Shown piece by piece: positions 9,878 to 20,744 of a stretch of 64,000 nucleotides of DNA. The stretch covers positions 1-64,000 of the forward strand of contig QXEO01000432.1 of assembly GCA_007115705.1 (NCBI GenBank), read 5' to 3'. Below the pieces are notes generated by a model. It saw only the letters and a list, made by a program, of their open reading frames with translations, searched no databases and was not told the origin of the DNA. The stretch comes from Dactylis glomerata (Eukaryota > Streptophyta > Magnoliopsida > Poales > Poaceae). The translations under genes and the position numbers were made by a program. Position 1 is the first letter of the stretch. Every line of letters starts with the position of its first letter.

Positions 9878-12632
9878 CTACACTGAACTACCGGCCCTGC
9901 TAGACGGTGCGCCGGATGCTTCACGCTTCCGCGCCTTCGCCGCTGCACGCTTCTCGTTCCTTTCGGCCAGGAAGCTCGTCATTCGGGCGGCCAGATCACG
10001 AGCACGGGCAACGTAACCCTTGGCGGATTTGTCGCGCCCGTCCTTGTCTTTCGGGTACGTGCCCGTGATCTTGTCAGCATCGAACTCCACGTTGTGCATC
10101 ATCATCATGGAGAAGACAGACGTGGAGCCGATAGTTACCTAACGACGAACCGCGGCAAATAACGGGTCTTCGCCGTCCACCTTCACCGCCAGAGCTTCGA
10201 GAATCCCCGCCATTGTATCACTTGTCGAGTCGGGTACAGACGTATCCCGAACACGAACAAGCGTTGACCGCACTCGTCCTAGGAGGTTGACAACCTCTCG
10301 ACTCAGGCGTTCGGCGAGGCCGACACTGGATTCGATTCCAGAGGGCTCCTTCATAGCTCCGGCATCCAATTCGGCAGCAGCTACAAACAAAGAACAACCT
10401 GTCAAGTCAAGATAGGGCGGTGCAACACACAAGTTAACCCAGGCAGAGCTCGAAGAACTCACCGCGCAAAGCATCAAGCGAAGTTTGCAGGCGTTGGTGC
10501 AGCTCTCCTTCTCGGGCTTCGGCATCCAAGCGGCTCTTCTTCGCACGCTCCTGAGCTTCGGACGATTCGGCCTTCAGCCGGGCAATTTCGTCATTCAGCT
10601 TGGTAACTTTCGCCTTCAAACCTGAATTCTCAGCGGCAAGATTGTCCAGCTGAGATTTTAGAGAAGTCTTGTCAGCGGCGGCCTGAGCCCCAATCCCTAA
10701 TCATTCAAAAGACGACATCAGAAAGAGAAATGAGATAACATACAGAGCAAAAATTCGCAAGTGGAGTCGCAATACTCACGCCGAGTCTCCTCAAATTTCT
10801 CGGACAACTTTCGGTTCTCCTCCTCCAAGGCAAAGAAGTTTCTGCAAACCTTCGACAGGTCCCTAACAACGGGCTAAAAAGGCAGAACAGAAGATTAACC
10901 TTCGAGTCATGATTTGGAGGGCAAGCCTAAGTGTAAACACTTAGACTCACCCTCGGGGGCTGCTAATGGTCAAATACGCGAGGTGCAGGTCGAAAGTCTT
11001 TGGACTTACATGGTTGCTAGGACCGGAAGGCCCGCCGGACGAGGATACAAGCACGAATTCTTGTTCCGCGCCTTCTTCTTGGAAGAGGTCAAAGGCTTCG
11101 TCAGAGCAACCTTGGGGGCGACAATATCGGCGACCTTCTCCTGTGAGTCTGCCGTTTGCTCAAGGGCGTCGTCATGAGGTCGAACCTGGTATCGATCTTG
11201 ATCCCCTGGACCAGTTGACGTTTCCTCGGTGGAAGATCTGAAGCAATCAACAACGTTAGAACCGGACAGCCAAATCAAAACAAAACCACAAGATGCACGA
11301 AAGAGAAACTTACGATGCGTCGATCCCGAATTTCGGAAGGATCTTCTTCTCCGTTTGAGGAGGAGGGCGGCGGTTCAAAGGCGAGGCAGGGATCGCGCTG
11401 TTGCCATCGTCACCCGAAGTAAAATGGGTGTCGTCGATATCTTCTGAATCTTCGACAACGTCCGCGACTCGCTGTTTCTTCGGAGCCCTCGGCGGCGATG
11501 GAGCGGCGGAGGTTGACCCCTCCAGCACTTCGGCAAAGTCGCGCCCCGAATATTCGCCCATCTCGGGCTGGGGCGGATAGCATCGGGCTACGTCAAATAC
11601 CTGCACGAGGAGAAGGATTGCACTCGACACTGGGCGATCCGGCTAAGAAATAGGGAAGGCATTCGAATAAGAGCAAAGTCATACCTCGGTGCGGGGAAAG
11701 GCTTTGCTAAAGGCTACGGCGCCAAAGATCTTCGGCACGGGATCTTTCTTCTTGATGTTCGTGACGGTGCGAACGCACTCGTCGATTTCGGCCTCGTGCA
11801 GTTCATCCTGGGAGATTCGGGTCGAATCCCGGTGATCGCTGTAATCCCACATGCAGTGGGCTCGGGCAGCGAGCGGCTGGATTCGACGCTCGATAAAAGT
11901 GCGAATCAGCTGGATCCCCGAAAGCTCCTTCTTCGGAGTAGCTCGGAGCTGCTGGATCCTCTCCATCAGCGGTTCCGTAATCTTCAGCTCCTCATCCGAA
12001 AGATCGTGCCTCCAGGATACACGAGGTCGAAGAACGCCGGTGGAATGGAACTCTTCAAGTCCGAAGTTTTCGCCGCCGGAGGGTTTGTCCTTGGCGTAGT
12101 ACCACTTCGTCCTCCACCCAGGATTATTTTCGGGTGTCTGGAGGTTGAAATACTCGACGTCTGGGCGCACTTGGACGCCAAAACCGCCGGTTTGGTAAGG
12201 CAGAGGGTGCCGAATCACGAAGATTCGGCGCCACAGTGCCCAGTGGGGTTCGATCCCCAGGAAGCATTCACAAAGCGTGATAAAGCACGCAATGTGAAGA
12301 ACAGAGTTGGGATTCAGGTCGTGGAGCTGAATCCCGTAGGCAAAGAGAAGGCCACGGAGAAAAGGATGCGGGGGAAAAGACAAACCCCGCAGCAAAAAGG
12401 CAATGAAAATTACCCGGAATCCGAGGGGTGGCCGGGGAACGATCTCCAGGCCGGCGGCGAGCGATTCCGCCGGCGCGTTCTTCAGGAGACCCATCTTCTC
12501 GGCCTGGGACAGTTCCTTGTTCCCGACCTTGGATTGGACCCAGCGACCGATGGCGGAGCCTTCGGCGTCGGCTGTCCTGGCTTTCTTAGCAGCAGCAGCG
12601 GCGCCGGCGGCTGTGGAGCTCCTTTTGCCCAT
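9878..12632 (-). CDS. Antisense spliced gene of element A (Transposase_28-like)
   Basis: Six exons can be traced: about 12632-11685, 11600-11314, 11238-11010, 10873-10780, 10696-10463 and 10380-9878. Each intron has GT-AG ends, three donors being GTAAGT or GTGAGT. Four of the five junctions keep the frame; the third (11010/10873) is off by one base. Exon 1 (about 317 codons, ATG in a good context) resembles the 'putative gypsy type transposon' domain (Pfam Transposase_28), despite its name not a proven transposase. Exon 2 is acidic with a basic patch; exons 4-5 are coiled coil. An in-frame TAG at 10139-10141 may be a C-to-T change. Antisense genes of this type are known in Tat elements; their role is unknown. 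Confidence 0.72.
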
Positions 12633-13254
12633 GGTCAGGGCGCAGCAAAGGTCGCGGAAATGGAGACGGAAGGGTAGAGCTACAGGAGCACTGCGCGAGG
12701 AAGGAGAAGATGGCGGCGGTGTGAGACAGACTGTTACCCTGCCACCGTCATTTATTCCGGCTCTGGAGATCTACGTCAGATCTCGACCGTCCACGATGAA
12801 GTGGAAACGGCCGGACTGATCCCACCGTCCACGTGTCAACACGCGAGCACCGCGGCGTCCACTACGCACGGTAATCAAGAAAACCGCGCCGGTTATTTCT
12901 CACCCACGCGCGGGACGTGCGGTCAAACTCTGTCAATGGCCGCGATGCGCGGCCTGAGGGCCCACCATACGTCTCGTCCTAGCAGGGTCAGGTTTGTCCT
13001 GCAGGAGATGAGGTGACGACTCGATGCAGCTTATCGTCAGCAATGACGCGTTTCCTTGGGAAGTTGGTTTCCTTTTCGATTCAAAGGGTAAAAACTGGCG
13101 AAGGCTCTTTCGAGTCCCAAAGGTATGTACCCCTTGCACTCAGTTGATCTCTTGATCGGGTTTCTTTCGAGGTCTTCTGTGCTCTTCTCTTTTGTGCCAT
13201 TCGAATAAGCATTGAGTTTTTCGACGACTCTGTCTTTCGTTCCTTCGAGGGAAT
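12633..13254. other. Upstream region of the antisense gene
   Basis: No ORF of substance. It lies 5' of the antisense ATG and must hold its promoter and leader if that gene is transcribed. GC-rich up to about 13020, then more T-rich. No clear TATA box was recognised. Confidence 0.4.
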
Positions 13255-13690
13255 TTTCCGGTCCCTCGAATTATCTTTATCGGGCCAGCAGCGCCTTCGA
13301 CATGTTCGGGTTAGGGTTTTGGTCCCTCGAATTATCTTTATCGGGCCAGCAGCGCCTTCGACATGTTCGGGTTAGGGTTTTGATCCCTCGAATTATCTTT
13401 ATCGGGCCAGCATCGCCTTCGACATGTACGGGTCAGGGTTTTGATCCCTCGAATTATCTTTATTGGGCCAGCAGCGCCTTCGACATATTCGAGTCAGGGC
13501 TTTGATCCCTCGAATTATCCCTTTCGGGCCAGCAGCGCCTTCGACACAATCGAAGACAGGATTTCGGTCCTTCAGGCCATTTCTTTCGGGCTAGCAGCGC
13601 CTTCGAGACATTTGAAGCAGGGCCTCGATCTGTCGAGTTGCTTCTTTCAGGCCCAATAATACCTTCAGAGAATTCAGGTTTGAGCTTCGA
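13255..13690 (+). repeat. 62-bp tandem repeat in the 3' region of A
   Basis: About seven units start near 13260, 13322, 13384, 13446, 13507, 13568 and 13629. They share tccctcgaattatctttat and gccagcagcgccttcgaca; the last two are more diverged. Located between the antisense gene and the 3' LTR. Confidence 0.85.
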
Positions 13691-14275
13691 ACCTTTGAAT
13701 CATTTTCTTCGAACCCGTCTTTCGAGCTATCAACGCTCCTCAATCAACATACCTGAATTTCGGTGGCAATATACCAGTTCGGATGCCGTATGTCAAATAC
13801 GAAGGTAAGTCCACGATTTGCAACATCGGATGGCCCGGTATTCGTATCAAACGCGCTCTGCCGGAAATTTTCCATACCTACGGTATGAAGCTTGCACCGA
13901 TGGACGCATCGGATGCCTCATAATGAACTGGGCTCCGACCTGGTAAGTCCGACGCGGCTCGGGTCGGAGTAGCACCAGCCCACGCGGGTTCGAGTCGGGG
14001 GACTCGAATCTGAGTAAGCTAACCGTATGTCTTTGCAGCAATGCAATTAACTGAGACCCGGCGTGAGTCTCAGGCCGGTTATGCGCATCCCTCTGCAAAC
14101 CCAACTTAACACTTTCGAGGCTCTACACGAGAGCGGCTTGAAAATCACGTATCGAAACGAGCATATTATTCGAATGACCCCTGTACATTTGCAGCTTTGC
14201 AGGTCAAGTGCTCATGTCGGGTGCGGCTGGGAAGACTTTCGGGAGGAGTCCCTGCCATAGTCTTCGGCTATCCCA
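13691..14275. other. Untranslated 3' region of element A
   Basis: No supported ORF, repeat or regulatory site, apart from the purine tract that follows. It belongs to the internal region of A. Confidence 0.5.
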
Positions 14276-14291
14276 GGCACTCGGGGGCTAC
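14276..14291 (+). promoter_or_regulatory. Polypurine tract of element A
   Basis: The G-rich segment aggcactcgggggctac abuts the 3' LTR. It contains the same CTCGGGGGCT core as the array at 7999-8690. Confidence 0.6.
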
Positions 14292-14841
14292 TGACGAAGG
14301 AATGACAGATGGGCCCCCGACATTCGCCTACCTGGTTTTCGGTCCAGGTGGGGTGTCTCAGGAAAGGCTTTCAAGGCCCGTCAAGGCAGTGTTTCGATGC
14401 GGCCCAGGAATATTACTTGGTGTACAAGTGAAATTTCGAAGAGTCCAAGCTAGATTAGGTCTCGGTTGATCCGATCTGTACTTGGCTTGAGAAACACTCC
14501 TGAGACCTAGCCTTATCTTATAAAAGGCTGGGAGGGAGGTTTTGAAACCCTAGAATCACTTCCACCCACCTCACGCCGGAGCGCTCGACAACTTAGAGCT
14601 CTCTGCTTTTGGCCAGATTCAATCTGCGCCGCCATTGTAACACCATCATCGTCGCCACCACCTCAATACAAAAGTCAGACAAGCAGGACGTAGGCCTTTT
14701 ACCTTTCGAGGGGGCTGAACCTGGGTAAATCCTCGTGTCCTTCTGCTTTCGTCTGATCGCCGTCGAGTTCGCCAGGTTCCCAATACGCTTCCTAGATCGA
14801 AAGCCCTTCGACATGGGCATTGCCGGGGATAAACCTCGTCA
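14292..14841 (+). repeat. 3' LTR of element A
   Basis: Same ends as the 5' LTR, followed by the CCAAT target duplication at 14842-14846. Confidence 0.95.
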
Positions 14842-16593
14842 CCAATTCCTGTAGTTTATGGCATGAGTTCGTGAGTAGAAGGAGTTCACCTTACAAATAT
14901 GTTGATGTGCTCTCGTTGGAGAAGTTGTTGATTGAAACCACTCGCGGGAGCGCATCCACCAATAGAGTCCATGTGTACCTACGCACAACAAAGACCAAGC
15001 AAAGTATGTGTGTGCATGATAGGGGACCATATCATCAAGGACATGTCCATTCTTGTTCACAACACCATTAGCACAACACAAGTATAATAAAGGGAAAGCA
15101 TATGCAAGGTCTATGTGTAAGCAACTAGTTTGAACATCTTCCAAATGTGGGAACACAAAAACTCCATCAAAATTTGAGAAGACCATGGTGTCCATCTCAT
15201 GTTGAAAGACATGCATAGTATTGCACTCAAGGCTTTGGAAAGAGCAAGGAGTCAACATCCTTGAAGCAATACGAGGAGAGTTTGGCAAAAACACATACGA
15301 CAAGATGGCAAACTCATCATCAACATGTGTGCAAACAAACCATAGGAAAGAACAAGTTTTCATCATATTTATTGCAACACAAATCATATTCATCCAAAAG
15401 TAGAAGAAAACATCATTATCACAAGTGGTTATGCATCTCAACCAAAAGAAAGAGCAATTTGTCAACTTGTTGGATGCAACACCAATGAACTCAAAGCGGG
15501 AACACGTGTGACAAGTCATGACCAATATAGCAATGTGGTTGCACACAAAACAAAAGGAAGAGAAATCATTCCACATGTATGTTGCAACACATAAAGCATC
15601 AATGTTCAATATCATGGGAGCATGAATGTCACTAGTGTCACAAAAATCATCAACATGCTTGCAAAGAAACCATATGGAAGAGCAATTTTTCAACATGTTT
15701 GATGCATCGCATGTGAAGGGTATGCGAGCGGAGTTTGAGTTTGAACTCACAAGTATTATGCTCTCAAGAGCTCTTTTCGCCAATTCGTGCTCAATCGAGG
15801 TTGACGTTATTGTCCTCGTACCTACACACACCAAAGATATCCGAAACAACGTGTGTGCATGGTAGATGAATACATCATCCATCATGATGTATCTCTTTGT
15901 TTGCACATCACCATTAGCATCAAGCGAGATATCATAATATTCATGGTGAATATGCAAACAATGTGTGAAAACATGCTTATCATGCGCAAATGCAAAATCT
16001 TCATTATTTGAGATAGCTATGGGGGCCAACTCATTGTCAAACATATTAACATTATTGCAAACCAAGCATTTGAAAGAGCAAGTGTTCAACATTTTGGTTG
16101 CATTAATGGGAGAATATTGCAAGCATTGGGCACAAAACATATTCACAATTTTAACCTTGTTGTCGACAAACCTAGGGAAAGAGCAATTGTTCGGCAAGCT
16201 TGTCACAACACAAGCATCATTGTCATCATTGCAAGCAATATATGGGAAAAAGCAATTGTTCAACATATTGCATGCAATAAGAGCTAAGGTGAAGCATTCA
16301 TAGCTAAGCATGTTCATGTCCACTAGGGGAATCATGGCATCACCAACACCTATGTTGTTACCTTTGTGGTCGCACTCCTTTGAAGTAGGTGTTGTTGAAG
16401 TAGGTAGCTCCATGTGGTCGACAAGCTCATCATCTTCTAAGCATGGTGAATTATCATCAAGTGTATGCACCATGTACATCTTTTCCAAGGTTGGCGTCGC
16501 TTCATCCATGGGATCTATTGCAACATGAGAAAACACACTCAAGGTAGACGGGTAAGTTGTTAGAAATCGAAATGGCCTCACTTGACCTATCAA
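14842..16593 (-). CDS. Cys-rich two-module protein of element B
   Basis: An open frame of about 584 codons on the minus strand in AT-rich sequence, too long to be chance. I do not recognise the family. It contains about eight short motifs of the form Met-Leu-x-x-Cys-Ser-Phe followed by a Cys-Asn or Cys-x-His about eight residues on. Two larger modules each end in YHAHT-x-F-x-x-SL-x-CVGT, at about 245-265 and 530-550. The paired Cys/His could bind metal, but the spacing is not a standard zinc finger. It has no Gypsy or Copia enzyme motif. The frame overlaps the upstream ORF by about 90 bases in another phase, which could be a frameshift site or a mutation. It is interrupted at its 3' end by element A and resumes at 413-253. 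Confidence 0.7.
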
Positions 16594-17764
16594 CTACCAC
16601 TCTTGTCTCACTCGGTGTATCACTCATGCTCTCAAAGTGGAAGCACTCACTCTCACATATAGTGGAATCACTCATCTCACGTATAGTGGATTCACTCATC
16701 TCACGTATAGTGGATTCACTCATCTCACATATAGTGGAGTCCCTCATCTCCATGGAATGGACGTCATCCTTATCCGAGCAACCTAGCAAAGAAGAAGACA
16801 ACACAAGAGGAGTAGAGGTTAAGTTGTTAGAAAGCAAAATGTCCTCACTCAACTCATGTGGTGTATCACTCTTGCTCGCAAGGTGTATTTGGCTCTCATC
16901 CTTGCATGGGGTAGGTTTCGTCCTCTCACATAGGCTATCAAGATGTGGTTGTTGGTTTGCACGATGCTCTTGAGGTTGAGGTTGTCGATTGCGCTCAAAG
17001 TTGTCGACAGACGACATGATTCGTCTCCTGATTTCGGCGGGATCGGCGTCCGATATCCCCCTCCTTGCGGCCCATTCCTTATTCCTTGCGGTGAGCTCCG
17101 CTTCCCATTCCGCTAACCTTGCGGCCGTTTCCGCTATCCGTGCGGTGAGCCTTGCGTCCGATTCTTGATCTTGTTGAGGATGTTCATGATGGCTTTGATG
17201 GTGATGATCATGATCCTTGGAACGCTTCTCGTGGCGATGAGATCGTCTTGTAGGAGCCGTTGCGGAGGTGTCATGTGGGATGGGAGACACCATTGGAGAC
17301 AAGGTCGCATCTTGGTAGGACATCTCACGGCTTGGCAATCTCGAAGCTCTTGTGGTGGTCCTCCTCGAGGAGGTGTCGTGGACGTTGTCGTAAATGGGCT
17401 CTTCAAGGCATGGACACCATGTAGGTTGTTTGTGGTTAGCACCATGCTCTTGAGGTTGGCGACGACGCTCATGGTCACCCACATGATTGGAGCATGAAGA
17501 AGATCTTGATGAGCTCAACCTTGTGTGATGAGGAAGATCATGTTGGCGTTGTGCTTGGTGAACTATGCGATGGTCTCGAGTATCTTGATGTGCCCATGCA
17601 CGCTTGTCGTAGTCGAATGAGTTGTCGATGTATTGTTTCTTGTCCACCTTGCTCATGTAGTCGAAGTTGTCATCCATGCCCTCCATGCGTGAGTAGTAGT
17701 CGATGTCGTAGTCGGTGTAGTCCTCCGTGAACTTTCCATGATAGCGTCCGTTGAGCCTAGACAT
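16502..17764 (-). CDS. N-terminal ORF of element B (gag-position protein)
   Basis: 420 codons, in the place where gag would be. The N-terminus is acidic and Tyr/Asp-rich; then come a His-rich stretch (DHDHHHQSHHEH near 185) and a charged Ala/Glu/Arg coiled coil at about 205-235. Near the C-terminus is an 8-residue repeat of the type MSESTIRE. No CCHC knuckle or Retrotrans_gag core is evident. The ATG at 17764 is the first in a frame that follows a long leader. It could be a diverged gag; only position supports that. Confidence 0.6.
   Translation of the reverse strand: MSRLNGRYHGKFTEDYTDYDIDYYSRMEGMDDNFDYMSKVDKKQYIDNSFDYDKRAWAHQDTRDHRIVHQAQRQHDLPHHTRLSSSRSSSCSNHVGDHERRRQPQEHGANHKQPTWCPCLEEPIYDNVHDTSSRRTTTRASRLPSREMSYQDATLSPMVSPIPHDTSATAPTRRSHRHEKRSKDHDHHHQSHHEHPQQDQESDARLTARIAETAARLAEWEAELTARNKEWAARRGISDADPAEIRRRIMSSVDNFERNRQPQPQEHRANQQPHLDSLCERTKPTPCKDESQIHLASKSDTPHELSEDILLSNNLTSTPLVLSSSLLGCSDKDDVHSMEMRDSTICEMSESTIREMSESTIREMSDSTICESECFHFESMSDTPSETRVVVDRSSEAISISNNLPVYLECVFSCCNRSHG
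16645..16755 (-). repeat. 24-bp tandem repeat inside the element B ORF
   Basis: Four to five units of ctcatctcacgtatagtggatt (plus strand, 24-bp period) that keep the frame and encode an 8-residue repeat. Confidence 0.8.
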
Positions 17765-19935
17765 AGTTCACACAAGGCAAGATATATATATATGTAGAAG
17801 TGGTGGGGGTTAGAAAACTACAATTAGATCACTTCCCGTAGAAACTATTGAATGGATGAAACACCGAAAGGACAACCGTGGTGCACAAGTTAGAACACAC
17901 GCAAAAGGCTATATGGTGGATGGGAAGCAAAAGTGGAAATGCCAAACGAATATGATCAAAAGAAAAGTCTATTGTCAAATGTGGGTAAAATCCAAAGGCA
18001 AATGTCAAGAACGATGATCTACGTCAAGGAAACACGGAAACACACACAAAAGATATAATGAGGTTAGCGTGACCAAGGAAGTGAGCAAAGAAAACAAAAT
18101 GGTCCTAACGAAGACTATTAGCTCGGTGTCACGCCAACGCAAGAGAGACCGTAGCTTGGTTGCATAAGAAAGAAGCAACAAGATTTGCACAAGATGCCAC
18201 TCTTCTCTTTTCTCTCTTTTTGCTTACAAGCTTTGAACTCCTTTGTATCGGTGGAACACACACTCTTTTTGGTATTTTGGTGTTGCGATGCTTAAAAGCT
18301 TATTTGCTATCTATTGATGTCGCACAATGGATTTTTCCTCTTTTGTGTATCTCTCTCACCGAGCTTGCTTCGGAGCTTTGCTCAACTTATGCACACACAC
18401 AAACCCTCTCAGTGTCGTGAACACTTGTGCAATGCTTCGCAACACTCGTAAAGCCACTCTCAATAGGATAGGTACACAAAGGAAGAAAAGAGGTTACAAA
18501 GGTGGTGCAAGTGATACCTATGCAAAGGTTAGGAGGTGTCAAAACACACAACTTGCGGCGATGTCGATGAAGGTGGAGTCAAAAGACAAGTCGGAGGTCC
18601 GGTGCGCCGATGCCGTCGTCGCGATGTTGATGTAGGCGCGGTATTACTTGGCACGAACAAGGCACGCAAAAACCAAAACCCGAACACACACGTCAATGCC
18701 CGAAAATTTGGGGCAAAAAGACTTACAAAAGTTGTCAAAATTTGTGTCAAGAGAACGCCGGATTTTATGTCAAAGGGTCTAATGGATGTCAAAAGGGGTA
18801 TTATGGTGTCAAAACGGTGACAAATGTTGTCAAAATTAGGACGAGCCGAAGTACACCGGCTTTAGCTAGTTTGATGACCGGCTATTTCCGGGCGTGGTGG
18901 TCAAGCTGGCGGATGAGCTGCTGGCCGGTGGATGGTGTCGTGGGCGTCAGGGGTGAGCAGGTGCTAGTGGCCGGTGGCCTAGGCGCAGGTGCCCATGAGC
19001 TGGAGCGGGCGGAAGCGAGCAAGGGCGTGCTGGAAGGTGGCTGGGCCTGCGGAGGATGGGTGGCGTGCTTGGCGGAGCAGAGCTTGGGCGCGGGGGAGTT
19101 GGGCCGACACAGTGGTGTGTTGGGCGGGCGTGCACGGTGTGGGCTTGGAGCCAGGCGGGAGTGGGCGAGCTCGGCTGCTGGCGTGTGCGCGGAGCGGCTG
19201 GCCGAGCGAAGCTGGGCGGTGCGGGCACTGGCGCTGGGTCGAGCTGGAGTTGGTGCGCGCAGCGTGCGCGCTGGAGCAGCTGAGCTGGTCGACGCGAGCA
19301 GTGCGGGCGAGCGGCCAGGCGGGTGCGGGTGTGGGGCGGCTGGTGGGCCAGCAGGGGCGGGCGCGCGCGCGGCGCAGGTGCGGAGCGTGGACGGCGGTGG
19401 CAGGCATGCGGCTGGGTGCTGTGGGCGGTGCGGGTGGGGCCTGCTTGGGGAGCTGCGCAGGAGCGAGCAGGAGGATGGCGAGCAGTGCGGAGGAGCGAGG
19501 TGGCGTTGACCTGGGGAAACCACGGGCCGGCTTTAGCCGTGCTTGGGCCGGCTTTAGCCGGTGGTGCGGCTTTAGCCGGTCTGAGGGCCGGCTTTTGCCG
19601 GTTCGCACTTTTTCGAGTCCGGAAATTTTGCTTCAGGCCGGCTATTTTCGGTGGGCAGACCAGCTTTAGCCGGTTCGGGAGCTGCGCGAAAAATTTGTCG
19701 ATTTGGGCGCAAATTGGAAGATAAAATCGTCGATTCTGGCCAAAATACAAGGAATTGGGGCTAGAAAATTTGTGGAAATGTAGATCAACACCCAAAACAT
19801 CAAATCTTTGGATCAAAACCACAAATAACTCAACAAATCAAGAGATCAAAATTCGAGGCAATTGTGGTGCTATTTTTTTATTTTCGAAATTTATGGTGGA
19901 AATCACAAACGAGAGTAAATCCGTGGCAACCAAAA
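17765..19935 (-). other. Long leader of element B
   Basis: Two kilobases between primer site and first ORF. The part near 17765-18840 is AT-richer with no convincing ORF. The part at 18890-19620 is strongly GC-rich, giving long open frames on both strands (up to 291 codons) that I regard as composition effects. Confidence 0.55.
18845..19680. repeat. Dispersed CCGGCTTTAGCCGG palindromes in leader of B
   Basis: At least six full or near copies (about 18850, 18872, 19525, 19547, 19568, 19585, 19635, 19668). The same box occurs three to four times in the LTR at 20520-20600 and again at 20-80. Arms CCGGCT and AGCCGG are perfectly complementary around TT. Confidence 0.7.
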
Positions 19936-19948
19936 GCTGCTAATACCA
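19936..19948 (-). promoter_or_regulatory. Primer binding site of element B
   Basis: On the minus strand TGGTATTAGCAGC starts two bases inside the LTR end. It resembles the initiator tRNA-Met site TGGTATCAGAGC with changes. Confidence 0.65.
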
Positions 19949-19950
19949 TA

Positions 19951-20744
19951 TGATGTGGGGTGACCCCCGAGGTGTGGCCCGATCTTCATGGATTCACGTG
20001 ATTTGAGGCGGGAAACGGGGATGAACACGAAGAACACGATGAACACGAAGATGACGAACACAATGAACAAATCGAAGGCAAACACACACACACACACACA
20101 AGATACACACCGGTTGTCCTCGTTGGCCCGATTCACCAACTCAATAGAATCACACGGAAGAGACTCCAAGAGTAGAATTCCTTGTGAGAGATTGACTTGC
20201 TTGGAATAGAATTCCAATTGGAGAAGAGACCAATCAATTGGATAGAATTACACACACAAGTATGCAAGAGATCCAAATCAAGGTAGAATTCCCCAAATGG
20301 AAGAGATCCCAAACAAAGAGGGTGATTTCTAGATGTGGATCTAGTTGGGTTCCCACAAGGGAGAAGGCATCATGCCAATTCTTATCTTAATTCATCTCTA
20401 TCCTATCTCTAGGGGAGGGGGAGCCATATATATAGGGAGCCACGAGCTAGGGGTAATTTGGTCACTAGGGAGAAAGATAACAAAGGTGGCTTCATGGCCA
20501 AGACATAGCTGACATGAGCAGGCCGGATATAGCCAGGGTTAAGGCCGGCTTTAGCCGGTGGGCCGGCTTTAGCGGGTGTGGGACCGGCTTTAGCCGGTCC
20601 AGCTTCAGCCGCAACCTCTTCTTGCGGTGTTTCCAAGCTTCTTTCCGGTTGTTCTTCTTCTTCCTTCTGTTCCACGCCTCGATGATGTCGGACTTGATTG
20701 TTGACGCACATGATGTTGCGAGGTCCGAAAGCCACCCCACATCA
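19951..20744 (-). repeat. 5' LTR of element B
   Basis: 794 bp with TGATGTGGGG/CCCCACATCA ends. A minus-strand TATA (CTATATATATGG, about 20428-20440) fits a U3/R promoter. A CA microsatellite is at 20080-20101, and three to four CCGGCTTTAGCCGG-type boxes lie in U3. Confidence 0.9.

Larger units (their letters stand above)
414..14841 (+). mobile_element. Tat-lineage Ty3/Gypsy retrotransposon A, full length
   Basis: A 14.4 kb element with LTRs of 544 and 550 bp, TG/CA ends, a 5-bp target duplication, primer site and purine tract. Domain order is gag, protease, reverse transcriptase, RNase H, a second archaeal-type RNase H, then integrase, with a long 3' region carrying a tandem array and an antisense gene. 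The second RNase H and the antisense Transposase_28-like ORF are hallmarks of the Tat group (RIRE2, Grande and Retand relatives). By hand alignment the LTRs differ by no more than about five substitutions, so the insertion is recent. The polyprotein frame has three stops and one likely one-base loss. Confidence 0.93.
1..20744 (-). mobile_element. Non-autonomous LTR retrotransposon B, split by element A
   Basis: Both LTRs belong to one family: a partial copy at 1-217 and a full copy at 19951-20744. They end in the inverted pair TGATGTGGGG and CCCCACATCA. The primer site next to the right LTR (19936-19948) reads on the minus strand, and a purine-rich tract adjoins the left LTR, so transcription runs right to left. 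The internal region has a 2 kb leader and two long ORFs. No reverse transcriptase, RNase H or integrase motif is visible in any frame, so it is judged non-autonomous. The outer end of the left LTR is outside the window, so its target duplication (right flank ataac, 20745-20749) cannot be tested. Confidence 0.8.

Noticed and set aside
11796..12677. 293-codon plus-strand ORF
   Set aside because: Shadow of antisense exon 1, which has the better protein features and splice sites.
18742..19822. ORFs of 209-291 codons on both strands in the GC-rich B leader
   Set aside because: Long frames overlap on both strands in sequence with few A/T, and none shows a domain.
20080..20101. Functional role for the CA dinucleotide run
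   Set aside because: A simple microsatellite inside the B LTR; nothing beyond that is visible.
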